From: Vreelandella profundi
Lineage (GTDB): Bacteria > Pseudomonadota > Gammaproteobacteria > Pseudomonadales > Halomonadaceae
NCBI RefSeq assembly: GCF_019722725.1
Contig: NZ_CP077941.1
Coordinates: 1,364,001 to 1,428,000 of the forward strand
Reading direction: 5' to 3'
Length of the DNA stretch: 64,000 nt
Part shown: positions 28,811 to 37,476 of the stretch, piece by piece
Position numbering within the stretch: position 1 is the first letter of the stretch
How the letters are laid out: each line of letters begins with the position of its first letter
Translations under genes and position numbers: made by a program
The notes under the pieces: model-generated
Seen by the model: only the letters and a program-made list of their open reading frames with translations
What the model was told of the DNA's origin: nothing
Database searches by the model: none

Positions 28811-29539
28811 ATGTCTATGAATACGATGCCTCTGAACACACGCCAAGACGCGGCGATTATGCTCGATTGCCAGGCGCTGAGCAGGGTGTATAGCGAAGGG
28901 CCCCAAGAGCTCACCGTGCTGGATCAGCTCAACTTGCAGGTGCGCGCCGGAGAGCGGGTGGCTATCGTCGGCAGTTCGGGGTCAGGTAAGACAACGCTAT
29001 TGAATTTGCTGGGCGGTCTTGACCGCCCCAGTGAAGGCAGCGTGATTATTGGCGGAGAGCCGCTGGCCGGTTTGAATGAAACGGCGCTTGGCAACTTTCG
29101 GAATCGCTATATTGGCTTTGTGTATCAATTTCATCATTTGCTGGCGGAGTTCAGCGCTGTTGAAAACGCCGCTTTGCCACTGATGATTCGTGGCCAGTCG
29201 AAAAAAGCGGCCGAGCAGCGCGCTATGCAAATACTTGAGCGGGTAGGCATGACGCCGCGGGCTAATCATCGGCCTGGCGAGCTGTCCGGGGGCGAGCGTC
29301 AGCGCGTGGCGATTGCGCGTGCGCTGGTGACGGATCCAAGTCTAGTCTTAATGGATGAGCCGACGGGCAACCTGGATCAGACCACGGCAGCCACTATTTT
29401 GGCACTGATGGATGAGTTGGCGAAAGAAAGCGCCTGCGCGTTTGTCATTGTGACCCACGACGTTGGCTTGGCTGCTCATCAAGATCGCGTACTCAAGCTA
29501 GATGCGGGAAAACTTATCGAGCAAGCGCCCGCCCTTTAA
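28811..29539 (+). CDS. lolD: lipoprotein-releasing ABC transporter ATPase LolD
   Basis: LolD powers lipoprotein release with the LolC/E-type permease. ATG 28811 is preferred: AAGGA lies eight bases before it and the 242-residue length suits the family (233 in E. coli). An upstream ATG at 28760 overlapping the lolC stop would add 17 residues rich in Ser and Asn encoded partly by a 15-bp duplication, and is a real alternative. Walker A is G-S-S-G-S-G-K-T-T, the signature L-S-G-G-E-R-Q-R, Walker B L-V-L-M-D-E-P. Confidence 0.93.
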   Translation: MSMNTMPLNTRQDAAIMLDCQALSRVYSEGPQELTVLDQLNLQVRAGERVAIVGSSGSGKTTLLNLLGGLDRPSEGSVIIGGEPLAGLNETALGNFRNRYIGFVYQFHHLLAEFSAVENAALPLMIRGQSKKAAEQRAMQILERVGMTPRANHRPGELSGGERQRVAIARALVTDPSLVLMDEPTGNLDQTTAATILALMDELAKESACAFVIVTHDVGLAAHQDRVLKLDAGKLIEQAPAL

Positions 29540-29573
29540 TCAACAGGCTAAATCATCAAGCTAGTCATCCAGC

Positions 29574-30134
29574 TTAGTCATCAAACTCTGCTTCGATGCG
29601 CGCACGCCGCTGCCGACGTTTTAGGCGGCGGCGTTTCCAATTATAAGAAACGTGCCAGCGCCAAATCAGGCGAATACCAATATTGGCGACGATAGCTAAA
29701 AAAATCGCTGTTACTAATGATCCGACCATCAGCGGCGGCATAATGTCGTGCATCTGTTCGGCAATCCAGTGCGTTGAAATCTTAGAGGGAGCCTCCCGCA
29801 CCGGCGCGCCGAGTATAAATGTGCCAATTCGATAGTTGCCGTAGAAAATGAGTGGCATCGTTAGAGGATTGGTAATCCATACCAGGCCGATCGATAGAGC
29901 TAAGTTACAGCGCGTTAAGCGAGCGCCCAGCGCTGCCACCACCATTTGAAAAGGGATGGGTAGCATGGCGCAAAACACGCCCACGCTAAACGCATTCGCA
30001 ACGCTTCGGCGAGTTAAAAGCCACAACCCCGGGTCTGCAATCAGCGGCGCTAAGAACCGTAATGAGCGCTGTTTCCTGATAGTGTCGGGTTTGGGCATGT
30101 AGCGCTGCAGGAATCGGCGCGGCATAGCGGACAC
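29574..30134 (-). CDS. DUF2062 membrane protein
   Basis: The function is unknown. The 186-residue product has the DUF2062 pattern: after a basic N-terminus come S-V-A-N-A-F-S-V-G-V-F-C-A and P-I-P-F-Q-M-V, then I-T-N-P-L-T-M-P-L-I-F-Y, then a last membrane segment near residues 137-157. The C-terminus is strongly basic (R-R-R-L-K-R-R-Q-R-R-A-R) before a short acidic end, predicted cytoplasmic. It converges with lolD and diverges from comEC. Start may be at the first or fourth residue Met. Confidence 0.85.
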   Translation of the reverse strand: MSAMPRRFLQRYMPKPDTIRKQRSLRFLAPLIADPGLWLLTRRSVANAFSVGVFCAMLPIPFQMVVAALGARLTRCNLALSIGLVWITNPLTMPLIFYGNYRIGTFILGAPVREAPSKISTHWIAEQMHDIMPPLMVGSLVTAIFLAIVANIGIRLIWRWHVSYNWKRRRLKRRQRRARIEAEFDD

Positions 30135-30222
30135 TCTTACCTATCGATCTCGCCTATTATCCATATAGCGTCGCCCTTAAGCTATGCTGGGCAGTGAATG
30201 AACTAACACAAAGGAGAGCTGC

Positions 30223-32514
30223 ATGCGGTTCGGTGTTGCTATGCCAGCCGCTTTTGCGGCATTAAGCGGGGGATTTTTTGCTTGGTATAGCACTTTTATA
30301 GGGATGACATCCAGCGCGCTCGGATGGGGGTTGGTGGCTACGTTATTCGCGATGACGTGGCGCCCGCGTCTTGGTATTTGGCTTTTAATCGGCCTATGGG
30401 TGTTTGTTAGCGTACAGCGCGAGTGGTCTGGCCGCCTGCCGGCTGGGCTAAGCGGCGAAGATATTGTTGTTGAAGCAACCGTTTTAACAGCTCAGCCGCT
30501 CTCTGTACCGTCCTCTCAGGCTACTCGACTATTGCTAGCAATTGATGCGTGCCATAGCCCAGCGCAGCGTCCTAGCTGCTCAGCGCTCTCTAAAGTGCGG
30601 GTATCGGCCTATAGCGATGAGGTATTTAAGCCCGGGGAGCAGTGGCGAATGACGCTGCGTTTGCGTCCTCCTAGCGGGTTTGCCAATCCACATGCCTTCA
30701 ATTTTGAGCAGTGGCTCTGGCGAGAGGGTATTCATGCGACGGGGTATCTGCGTCAGGATCCCCCGGCTGAACAACTATCGACCGCTAGCGTCTCCTTACG
30801 CCAGCTAGCGCTAAGCTTTCTATCACAACAAGCACTTAGCGAACGTACCCAGCGTTGGTTGGCGGCGCTGACGCTGGGTGAAAGCGGGCAGCTGACACAA
30901 GACGATTGGTCACTGCTTAATGCCACCGGCACCACGCACTTGGTGGTGATTTCGGGATTACACGTTGGCTTAGTGGCTTCGTTTGTACTGCTGTTATCAA
31001 AGCTCGCTGCACGGCTATTAACTCCCGCCAACTGGCGCATGCGAGTCTGGCCATGGTGGGCAGCAGCAGCGGGCTGCGTCGCATACGCCGTACTCGCGGG
31101 AATGGCGCCGCCCGCTATGCGCGCAATGATGATGACGCTCATTGGACTGTGGGTACTTAGCGGCCGACATGCCCCCGGCGCTTGGCAGGCGTGGTGGCTG
31201 GCGCTCGCGCTAGTGCTGATGTTTGATCCTTTGGCGTTGTGGCGGCCCGGCATGTGGCTGTCGTTTGTCGCTGTCGCATGGTTGATCGTTATTTGGCAGG
31301 GGCGTCAACGCCCTCGGGGTATTAAAGGGTGGTGCTGGGCGCTGATCCGAACGCAATTACTCTTAGCGCCGCTGATGGCCGCCGCTGTGCTGGTGGCATT
31401 TGGCAGAGTGGCCCCGATGGCTCCGCTGATAAACTTAGTTGCCGTTCCCTGGGTTAGCTCGATCATGGTGCCTACGGCATTATTAGGCTGGCTGCTAGCG
31501 CCATTTCCTTTCTTGGGCCATGTGGCATGGTGGATATTTGAGGCAGCGCTCAACGTTTTTCATCTTTTGCTGACGCTGTCGTCGCAACAATGGCCGCTTT
31601 GGGAGCCTGACCGACTGCTGACGTATCCGCTAGCCTTTGCACTGCTGCTATTGTCACTGTGCTGGGGGCTGCCGGGTGTTCTGACTAGCCTGCGGCTGCT
31701 TTCGGCCGCGCTGATAGTCGCGTTGCCTTGGTGGTCGCTTGCGCCGCCGTTTGCGCAAGGCGTTATTAGAGTGAGCGTGCACGATGTGGGCCAGGGGCAG
31801 TTGATCGAGCTGCGTAGTCAGCACTATCGTCTTCTCTATGATGCCGGGCCGCGGTTTAGGGGTGGGTTTATGCCCTTAGAGACGCTGTGGTCGCCGGGAC
31901 AGCGTTTTGATCAAGTAATTATTAGCCACGCCGATAACGACCACGCAGGAGGGGTTGAGGCGTTACTCTCTGATCATCAGGTCAATCAGTGGCTGGCTCC
32001 TTTGGGGGAATCACTGCCCGTGCCAAGCGTTGCTTGCGCGCGAGGCCAGGCATGGGAGCGCGATGGGATTGGCTTTCGTATTCTCTGGCCACCTGCCGGT
32101 GCTAATACGCTTTCTGCTAACGACCGCTCCTGCGTACTGGAAGTCAGTGTAGGCGAGCACAGGCTGTTGATAACCGGCGATGTTGGTGCCGACATAGAGC
32201 GGCGCTTATTACATGAGATGTTGCAGGGCGTGCGCTCGCCGGTCAGTGTGCTGGTGGCCGGGCATCACGGCAGCCGCACTAGCTCGGGCATTCAATTTGT
32301 GCGCCACACTGCGCCCCAGCACGTTATTTTCAGCGCAGGAAAGAGCAATCAGTTCCAGCACCCGGCTGATCAAGTGGTACGACGTTTTCGCCACGAAAAT
32401 AGCTGTTTATGGAGCACCGCGCAGGATGGTGCGCTGCGTTTTTGGCTAGATGCTAACGATTCCATACAAATCAAAACGACACGTAAGCTATCTGGGCAAC
32501 GCAACCGGTGTTGA
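30223..32514 (+). CDS. comEC: ComEC/Rec2 DNA uptake channel
   Basis: ComEC moves single-stranded transforming DNA across the inner membrane. The 763-residue protein starts with hydrophobic segments, an OB-like soluble part with the D-F-E/F-N-F-E-Q-W-L-W motif, the Competence membrane domain with T-H-L-V-V-I-S-G-L-H-V-G-L, and a C-terminal metallo-beta-lactamase-like domain (H-A-D-N-D-H-A-G-G, G-H-H-G-S-R-T-S). AAGGAG precedes the ATG. It is complete, so natural competence is possible if pili are present; pilZ in this window is consistent. The comEC-msbA-lpxK order is known from other gammaproteobacteria. Confidence 0.94.
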   Translation: MRFGVAMPAAFAALSGGFFAWYSTFIGMTSSALGWGLVATLFAMTWRPRLGIWLLIGLWVFVSVQREWSGRLPAGLSGEDIVVEATVLTAQPLSVPSSQATRLLLAIDACHSPAQRPSCSALSKVRVSAYSDEVFKPGEQWRMTLRLRPPSGFANPHAFNFEQWLWREGIHATGYLRQDPPAEQLSTASVSLRQLALSFLSQQALSERTQRWLAALTLGESGQLTQDDWSLLNATGTTHLVVISGLHVGLVASFVLLLSKLAARLLTPANWRMRVWPWWAAAAGCVAYAVLAGMAPPAMRAMMMTLIGLWVLSGRHAPGAWQAWWLALALVLMFDPLALWRPGMWLSFVAVAWLIVIWQGRQRPRGIKGWCWALIRTQLLLAPLMAAAVLVAFGRVAPMAPLINLVAVPWVSSIMVPTALLGWLLAPFPFLGHVAWWIFEAALNVFHLLLTLSSQQWPLWEPDRLLTYPLAFALLLLSLCWGLPGVLTSLRLLSAALIVALPWWSLAPPFAQGVIRVSVHDVGQGQLIELRSQHYRLLYDAGPRFRGGFMPLETLWSPGQRFDQVIISHADNDHAGGVEALLSDHQVNQWLAPLGESLPVPSVACARGQAWERDGIGFRILWPPAGANTLSANDRSCVLEVSVGEHRLLITGDVGADIERRLLHEMLQGVRSPVSVLVAGHHGSRTSSGIQFVRHTAPQHVIFSAGKSNQFQHPADQVVRRFRHENSCLWSTAQDGALRFWLDANDSIQIKTTRKLSGQRNRC

Positions 32515-32570
32515 AGCACGCCGCCTTAAGGTAGAATTCAGCGCACTGCACACTATTGCCAGGAGCGCGT

Positions 32571-34307
32571 GTGACCGATTCAAGTTGGGATGTCTATAAG
32601 CGGTTGTTGAGCTACGTTAAGCCACATTGGCAGGCGTTTGCGCTGGCGCTGGTGGGGTTTGTGGTTTATGCCGCATCAAGTACCGCATTGGCGGAAATGA
32701 TGAAGCGCCTGATTGATGGCATTCAAAACCCAGATGCAGCCTTTCGGCTATTTCTGCCACTGTTTGTCATTATTATGTTTTTCGCCCGTGGGGTCGGCAC
32801 CTTCCTCAGTACCTATTTCATGTCCTACGTTGGGCGCTATGTGATTCACACGCTGCGCTGTGATGTGTTCGCGCATTTGCTTCATCTTCCCGGCTGGTTT
32901 TTTGATCATCATTCGAGCGGCCAGCTGGTGTCGCGAGTAACCTATCACGTTGAGCAGGTGGCCGGGGCAGCCACCAAAGCAGTGACCATCATTCTTCGCG
33001 AAGGTCTTTTCGTGATTGGTTTGATTCTCTACCTGCTTTGGACTAACTGGATGCTAACACTGCTTTTTTTGGGTGTGACGCCCATCATAGCCGTGGTGGT
33101 TAGCTATGTAAGTAAGCGATTTAGACGTATTTCAAAACGCATTCAACACTCTATGGGCGATGTGACCCACATTGCCTCGGAAGCCCTTTCGGGTTATCGC
33201 GTCGTACGTACTCATGGTGCTGAAGCTTATGAGAAGCAGCGCTTTGAGCGGGTGAGCGAAGAGAACCGCCGTCAAAGTATGAAGGAAGCCATGACGCGTG
33301 CCGTTAGCTCACCGGTGATTTTGATGCTCGTGGCCATCTCCATGGCGCTGCTGGTTTGGCTTGCCATGTCACCCTCGCTAATGGCCAGCATGACGCCCGG
33401 TGAGTTCGTGGCGTTTATTACAGCGGCAGCGCTGATGATTAAGCCAGTGCGCCAACTGACTGAGATTAATGGTGAAATCCAGAAAGGGTTGGCCGCGGCA
33501 TCGGAGCTGTTTGGATTGCTAAATATGTCGCCTGAACAGGACACTGGAAGGCACATAGCCAGTCGTTTAAAAGGCGATGTTGTGATGGATAGCGTCAGTT
33601 TTCGCTACGCCGACGACCAGCCTGACGTGCTACATAACATTAACCTTCACTTGGCACCAGGAGAGTTAGTCGCCATCGTCGGGCGCTCGGGAAGCGGAAA
33701 GTCGACGCTGGTTAGCCTGTTGCCGCGCTTTTATCGGTCTAGTCAGGGCGCGATTACTATTGATGGCATTAATGTTGACGACTACGCGCTAGGGCCACTG
33801 CGTCAGCAGATTGCTCTGGTCTCTCAGCAGGTGACGCTGTTTAATGCCTCGATTGCCGATAACATTGCCTACGGCGTGGCCAATCCTGATATGCAGGCGA
33901 TTAAAGCCGCCGCCGAGGCTGCCTATGCGCATGAATTTATCGATAAACTGCCCAACGGCTATGCCACCACGGTTGGTGAAAATGGCGTGATGCTGTCGGG
34001 TGGGCAGCGTCAGCGTTTGGCAATTGCCAGAGCGATCTTTAAGGATGCGCCGCTGCTAGTGCTGGATGAAGCAACGTCTGCACTGGACACTGAATCTGAG
34101 CGCTATATTCAAAAAGCCCTTGAGCGTGTTTGCGAGGGGCGTACCACGCTGGTCATTGCACATCGGCTTTCGACTATTGAGCGAGCCGACCGAATTGTGG
34201 TGATGGATCAAGGGCGTATCATCGAGGAAGGCTCCCATCAGGCACTGCTTGAAGCGGGCGGCGCCTACGCGGCGCTGTATCAACTACAGTTCCAAGAAGC
34301 GGTATGA
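32571..34307 (+). CDS. msbA: lipid A export ABC transporter MsbA
   Basis: MsbA flips core-lipid A across the inner membrane. GTG 32571 follows AGGAG (32561-32565) and gives 578 residues, as in E. coli (582); a TTG at 32556 lies upstream of that site and is rejected. Six membrane spans occupy residues 1-310, then the nucleotide-binding domain with Walker A G-R-S-G-S-G-K-S at 371-378, signature L-S-G-G-Q-R-Q-R and Walker B L-L-V-L-D-E-A. The stop overlaps lpxK by 4 bases. Confidence 0.96.
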   Translation: MTDSSWDVYKRLLSYVKPHWQAFALALVGFVVYAASSTALAEMMKRLIDGIQNPDAAFRLFLPLFVIIMFFARGVGTFLSTYFMSYVGRYVIHTLRCDVFAHLLHLPGWFFDHHSSGQLVSRVTYHVEQVAGAATKAVTIILREGLFVIGLILYLLWTNWMLTLLFLGVTPIIAVVVSYVSKRFRRISKRIQHSMGDVTHIASEALSGYRVVRTHGAEAYEKQRFERVSEENRRQSMKEAMTRAVSSPVILMLVAISMALLVWLAMSPSLMASMTPGEFVAFITAAALMIKPVRQLTEINGEIQKGLAAASELFGLLNMSPEQDTGRHIASRLKGDVVMDSVSFRYADDQPDVLHNINLHLAPGELVAIVGRSGSGKSTLVSLLPRFYRSSQGAITIDGINVDDYALGPLRQQIALVSQQVTLFNASIADNIAYGVANPDMQAIKAAAEAAYAHEFIDKLPNGYATTVGENGVMLSGGQRQRLAIARAIFKDAPLLVLDEATSALDTESERYIQKALERVCEGRTTLVIAHRLSTIERADRIVVMDQGRIIEEGSHQALLEAGGAYAALYQLQFQEAV

Positions 34308-35317
34308 AGCTGCCTGCGAAAACGCTAGCAGAACGATGGCTGAAAGGCGCTTATCAAGGCAGCCGCTGGCTAGCGCTACTTAAGCCGCTAGGGGCTCTAT
34401 ACCAGCGGGGTATGGCGCGTCGTGAGCAGGCATACCTTCGCGGAAGCAAAGCCTCTTGGAAGGCGCCGGTGCCGGTCATAGTGGTCGGCAATATCACCCT
34501 TGGCGGAACGGGTAAATCCCCCTTGGTGGCCTGGCTTGCTAGCTGGCTGGTGGGGCAGGGCTACACACCAGGGATTGTGACGCGAGGCTATGGCGGAAAA
34601 GCATCGCACTATCCGCTGCGGGTAACTGCCAGTACCAAGGTGGCTGAAAGTGGCGATGAGCCGCTTATGCTGGCCCAGCAAACCGGGCTGCCGGTGGTGG
34701 CGGATCCCAATCGCGTTCGGGGCGTTCAGGCGCTGATAGCAGCGGGGTGCGATATTGTTCTCAGTGACGATGGGTTACAGCACCTGGCATTGGCTAGAGA
34801 TATCGAACTGCTCGTTGTTGATGGCGCCCGTGGCCTTGGCAACGGTGCCTGCCTGCCGGCCGGGCCGCTGCGTGAATCGCCTAGTCGGCTACAGCGAGTC
34901 GATGCGGTGATCGTCAATGGGGATTTAAAGCGGCCGCTGCCCGTTGCGCCTGTCACTCCTATGCAGCTGGCGCCGGTGTGCTGGCGACGCCTGGCAGACG
35001 GCACTCGCTTTCCGTTAACGCCTTTGCCGTTTGCATTGCCGGTGCATGCCGTGGCGGGCATCGGTCATCCCGAGCGCTTTTTTCAGACGTTATCGGCCCT
35101 TGGTGTTGAGGGTGACTGGCACCCGTTAGCGGATCATCAACATTTTTATGCTGACGCGCTAAGCTTTGCAGAAACGCGGCCGGTGGTGATGACGGCTAAA
35201 GACGCCGTAAAGTGTTATGCCCTGGCACCGCCCAATAGCTGGATATTAGACGTGGAAGCGACGCTTCCATCCGAATTTGAACACTGGCTGGCAGCGCGAC
35301 TGTCGGCACTTTCCTAA
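34304..35317 (+). CDS. lpxK: tetraacyldisaccharide 4'-kinase LpxK
   Basis: LpxK phosphorylates the lipid A disaccharide at the 4' position, at the inner-membrane face. The 337-residue protein has the P-loop G-G-T-G-K-S with Lys71, the V-T-R-G-Y-G-G motif and S-D-D-G-L-Q-H. It overlaps msbA by 4 bases, a standard pairing that links lipid A synthesis to its export. Confidence 0.96.
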   Translation: MKLPAKTLAERWLKGAYQGSRWLALLKPLGALYQRGMARREQAYLRGSKASWKAPVPVIVVGNITLGGTGKSPLVAWLASWLVGQGYTPGIVTRGYGGKASHYPLRVTASTKVAESGDEPLMLAQQTGLPVVADPNRVRGVQALIAAGCDIVLSDDGLQHLALARDIELLVVDGARGLGNGACLPAGPLRESPSRLQRVDAVIVNGDLKRPLPVAPVTPMQLAPVCWRRLADGTRFPLTPLPFALPVHAVAGIGHPERFFQTLSALGVEGDWHPLADHQHFYADALSFAETRPVVMTAKDAVKCYALAPPNSWILDVEATLPSEFEHWLAARLSALS

Positions 35318-35330
35318 AGGAGACGTTCGC

Positions 35331-35540
35331 ATGGATAAGGAACTGCTGGCAATGCTGGTCTGCCCGTTGTGTAACGGTAAGCTAAAATATGATCGTGAGG
35401 GGCAAGAGCTTCGCTGCCACTACGATGGCTTGGCCTATCCCATTCAAGAAGGCATCCCTGTCATGCTGCCCGAAGAAGCCCGCGCAATGGATGCCGATGA
35501 AAAGCTGCCTACGTCGCCGGGACGCACTGGAGACGCTTAA
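35331..35540 (+). CDS. Trm112-like (YcaR family) small zinc-binding-type protein
   Basis: The 69-residue product begins [18 protein letters not shown], with C-P-x-C and a further Cys in E-L-R-C-H-Y-D, as in YcaR/Trm112. An AAGGAGA site stands before ATG 35331; the longer frame upstream overlaps lpxK. The biochemical role of YcaR is not settled; eukaryotic Trm112 activates methyltransferases. It sits between lpxK and kdsB as in E. coli, and its stop shares a base with the kdsB start. Confidence 0.9.
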   Translation: MDKELLAMLVCPLCNGKLKYDREGQELRCHYDGLAYPIQEGIPVMLPEEARAMDADEKLPTSPGRTGDA

Positions 35541-36343
35541 TGGCTGTTACTGATTTTACGGTGCCTGACGTTACCTTTCCTGATTTTACCGCTGTTGTTC
35601 CCGCGCGCTATGGCTCTTCCCGGTTACCCGGTAAGCCGCTGCTTGAGATTGCCGGTGAGCCAATGGTCGCGCACGTTTGGCGGCGTGCTTGTCAAAGCCA
35701 TGCGAGTCGGGTGGTGATTGCAACCGACGATACGCGCATACGCGATGCCATGCAGACTTATGGCGCTGAGGTCATCATGACGCGCGATGATCACCCTTCT
35801 GGCACTGATCGTTTGGCCGAGGTGGCGGACATTTTGGCCTTGCCGACGGATGCGCTGCTGGTTAACGTCCAGGGCGACGAGCCGTTGATTCCTCCCGCTT
35901 TGATCAACCAGGTGGCTTTGCGTCTGGCTGAGGACCAAGAAGCGTCGATCGCAACGCTGGCAGAGCCGATTAGCGACGTCGAGTCGCTGTTTAATCCCAA
36001 CGTGGTCAAGGTGGTGCGCACTTTGCAGGGGAGAGCGCTGTACTTTTCCCGTGCCCCGATTCCCTGGGATCGCGAGCATTTTAAACAGCCGCCCACACTG
36101 CTCGCGAGCGATCAGTGGCTGCGTCATATCGGCATCTATGCTTATCGTGTGCGTTTTCTAGAGGCGTATCTCGATTGGCCAGCGTCAAGCCTTGAGCAGC
36201 TTGAACAGCTCGAGCAGCTGCGTGCGCTACAGCACGGTCACGTTATTCAGGTGGCTTTAGCCTGCGAAGTAAATCCCGCCGGTGTCGATACCGCTGAAGA
36301 CTTGGAGCGAGTACGGGCGCTATTTGCCGAGCCAGATGTTTAA
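35540..36343 (+). CDS. kdsB: CMP-KDO synthetase KdsB
   Basis: KdsB activates KDO with CTP for attachment to lipid A. The motifs [13 protein letters not shown] and V-N-V-Q-G-D-E-P are present. At 267 residues it is longer than the usual 245-255: the N-terminus has about 16 extra residues before the first motif ([14 protein letters not shown]), and a 9-bp tandem repeat at 36191-36217 inserts repeated L-E-Q. It overlaps murB by 8 bases. Confidence 0.95.
   Translation: MAVTDFTVPDVTFPDFTAVVPARYGSSRLPGKPLLEIAGEPMVAHVWRRACQSHASRVVIATDDTRIRDAMQTYGAEVIMTRDDHPSGTDRLAEVADILALPTDALLVNVQGDEPLIPPALINQVALRLAEDQEASIATLAEPISDVESLFNPNVVKVVRTLQGRALYFSRAPIPWDREHFKQPPTLLASDQWLRHIGIYAYRVRFLEAYLDWPASSLEQLEQLEQLRALQHGHVIQVALACEVNPAGVDTAEDLERVRALFAEPDV
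36191..36217 (+). repeat. 9-bp tandem repeat inside kdsB
   Basis: CTTGAGCAG, CTTGAACAG and CTCGAGCAG follow each other and encode L-E-Q three times. The family usually has fewer copies at this position before L-R-A-L, so it looks like slippage expansion in frame. Confidence 0.65.
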
Positions 36344-37361
36344 AGTGGCTGAGTTGGACATTACTCACAATGTTGATCTCACGTCCGCCAATACGCTGGC
36401 GCTAGCATGCCGGGCTGAGCGCTTTTCAGCCCCAGGCACCTTGTCTGCGCTGCGTAATACCCTAGCGAAAGCGAGCGGCGAGGAGTGGCCAGTCACGCTG
36501 TTAGGCGGCGGCAGTAATGTGCTGTTGCCCGAGCAGTTGCCGGGTTTGGTGATACGTCCCGCGCTTAATCAATGCTGGCTCAGCCAGCGGCAGGGCCATG
36601 TGCTGGCGCATGTAGGCGCGGGTGTAAACTGGCATGCCTTAGTAATGGCGACTGCCCGGCGAGGGCTGTGGGGAATCGAGAACCTGGCGCTGATTCCCGG
36701 CAGCTGCGGGGCAGCGCCGGTGCAGAATATTGGTGCTTACGGTGTAGAGCTCGCCGATACGCTTGAATCGGTGCAGATCATGGCGCTGGCCACCGGCCAG
36801 CTTGACTGGTTAAGCGCGCAGGAGTGCCAGTTTGGCTATCGCGACAGCGTGTTTAAAGGGGCGCTAGCCGATAAAGTAGTGATTACTCAGGTAGTGCTGC
36901 GCTTATCACGAAAGCCGGCTTTGCAGCTCGGCTATGGTGATCTTGCTGCACGATTATCGCCGGCGCCTACGCCGCTTGAGGTTGCTGAGGCGGTGTGCAC
37001 GATTAGGCGTGAAAAATTGCCTGACCCGCAGGTGCTTGCCAACGCAGGGAGTTTTTTTAAAAACCCTCTGATATCTGATGAGCAGGCGACCCGTCTGCTG
37101 TGCCAGTATCCTGCCATGCCGCATTTCCCCCAGATGAAAGGACAGACAAAGCTAGCGGCCGGCTGGTTGATCGACCAGTGCGGTTTAAAAGGGATGCGCG
37201 ACGGTGCTTTTGGTGTCCATCAGCATCAGGCGCTGGTGCTGGTGCATTTTGGTGGCGGCGATCGCCATGGCTTGATGAAAATAGCCAGCTACATTGCTGC
37301 CCAGGTGGAGGCACGCTTTGGGGTACGACTATCACCAGAGCCGCGTTTAATTAATCCTTAA
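36336..37361 (+). CDS. murB: UDP-N-acetylenolpyruvoylglucosamine reductase MurB
   Basis: MurB reduces the enolpyruvyl group to give UDP-MurNAc, using NADPH and FAD. ATG 36336 overlaps the kdsB stop by 8 bases and gives 341 residues, the type I length. FAD-domain motifs L-G-G-G-S-N and [19 protein letters not shown] are clear, as are Y-R-D-S-V-F-K and the catalytic serine in N-A-G-S-F-F-K-N-P. It ends the msbA-lpxK-kdsB-murB run. Confidence 0.96.
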   Translation: MFKVAELDITHNVDLTSANTLALACRAERFSAPGTLSALRNTLAKASGEEWPVTLLGGGSNVLLPEQLPGLVIRPALNQCWLSQRQGHVLAHVGAGVNWHALVMATARRGLWGIENLALIPGSCGAAPVQNIGAYGVELADTLESVQIMALATGQLDWLSAQECQFGYRDSVFKGALADKVVITQVVLRLSRKPALQLGYGDLAARLSPAPTPLEVAEAVCTIRREKLPDPQVLANAGSFFKNPLISDEQATRLLCQYPAMPHFPQMKGQTKLAAGWLIDQCGLKGMRDGAFGVHQHQALVLVHFGGGDRHGLMKIASYIAAQVEARFGVRLSPEPRLINP

Positions 37362-37428
37362 ATCGGCTCTAAACGCATCGGTGCCAATATAAAAGCTATT
37401 ACAAAAGCTAGTGCAAATCTGTAACAAA

Positions 37429-37454
37429 AAAATCCCCGCCGAAGCGGGGATTTT
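37429..37454. terminator. bidirectional terminator between murB and rne
   Basis: A perfect 11-bp stem AAAATCCCCGC / GCGGGGATTTT closes a CGAA loop, with A-run on the left and T-run on the right so that it can act on both the converging murB and rne transcripts. Confidence 0.9.
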
Positions 37455-37476
37455 GCTGTTGCCACACGCCATCAAT

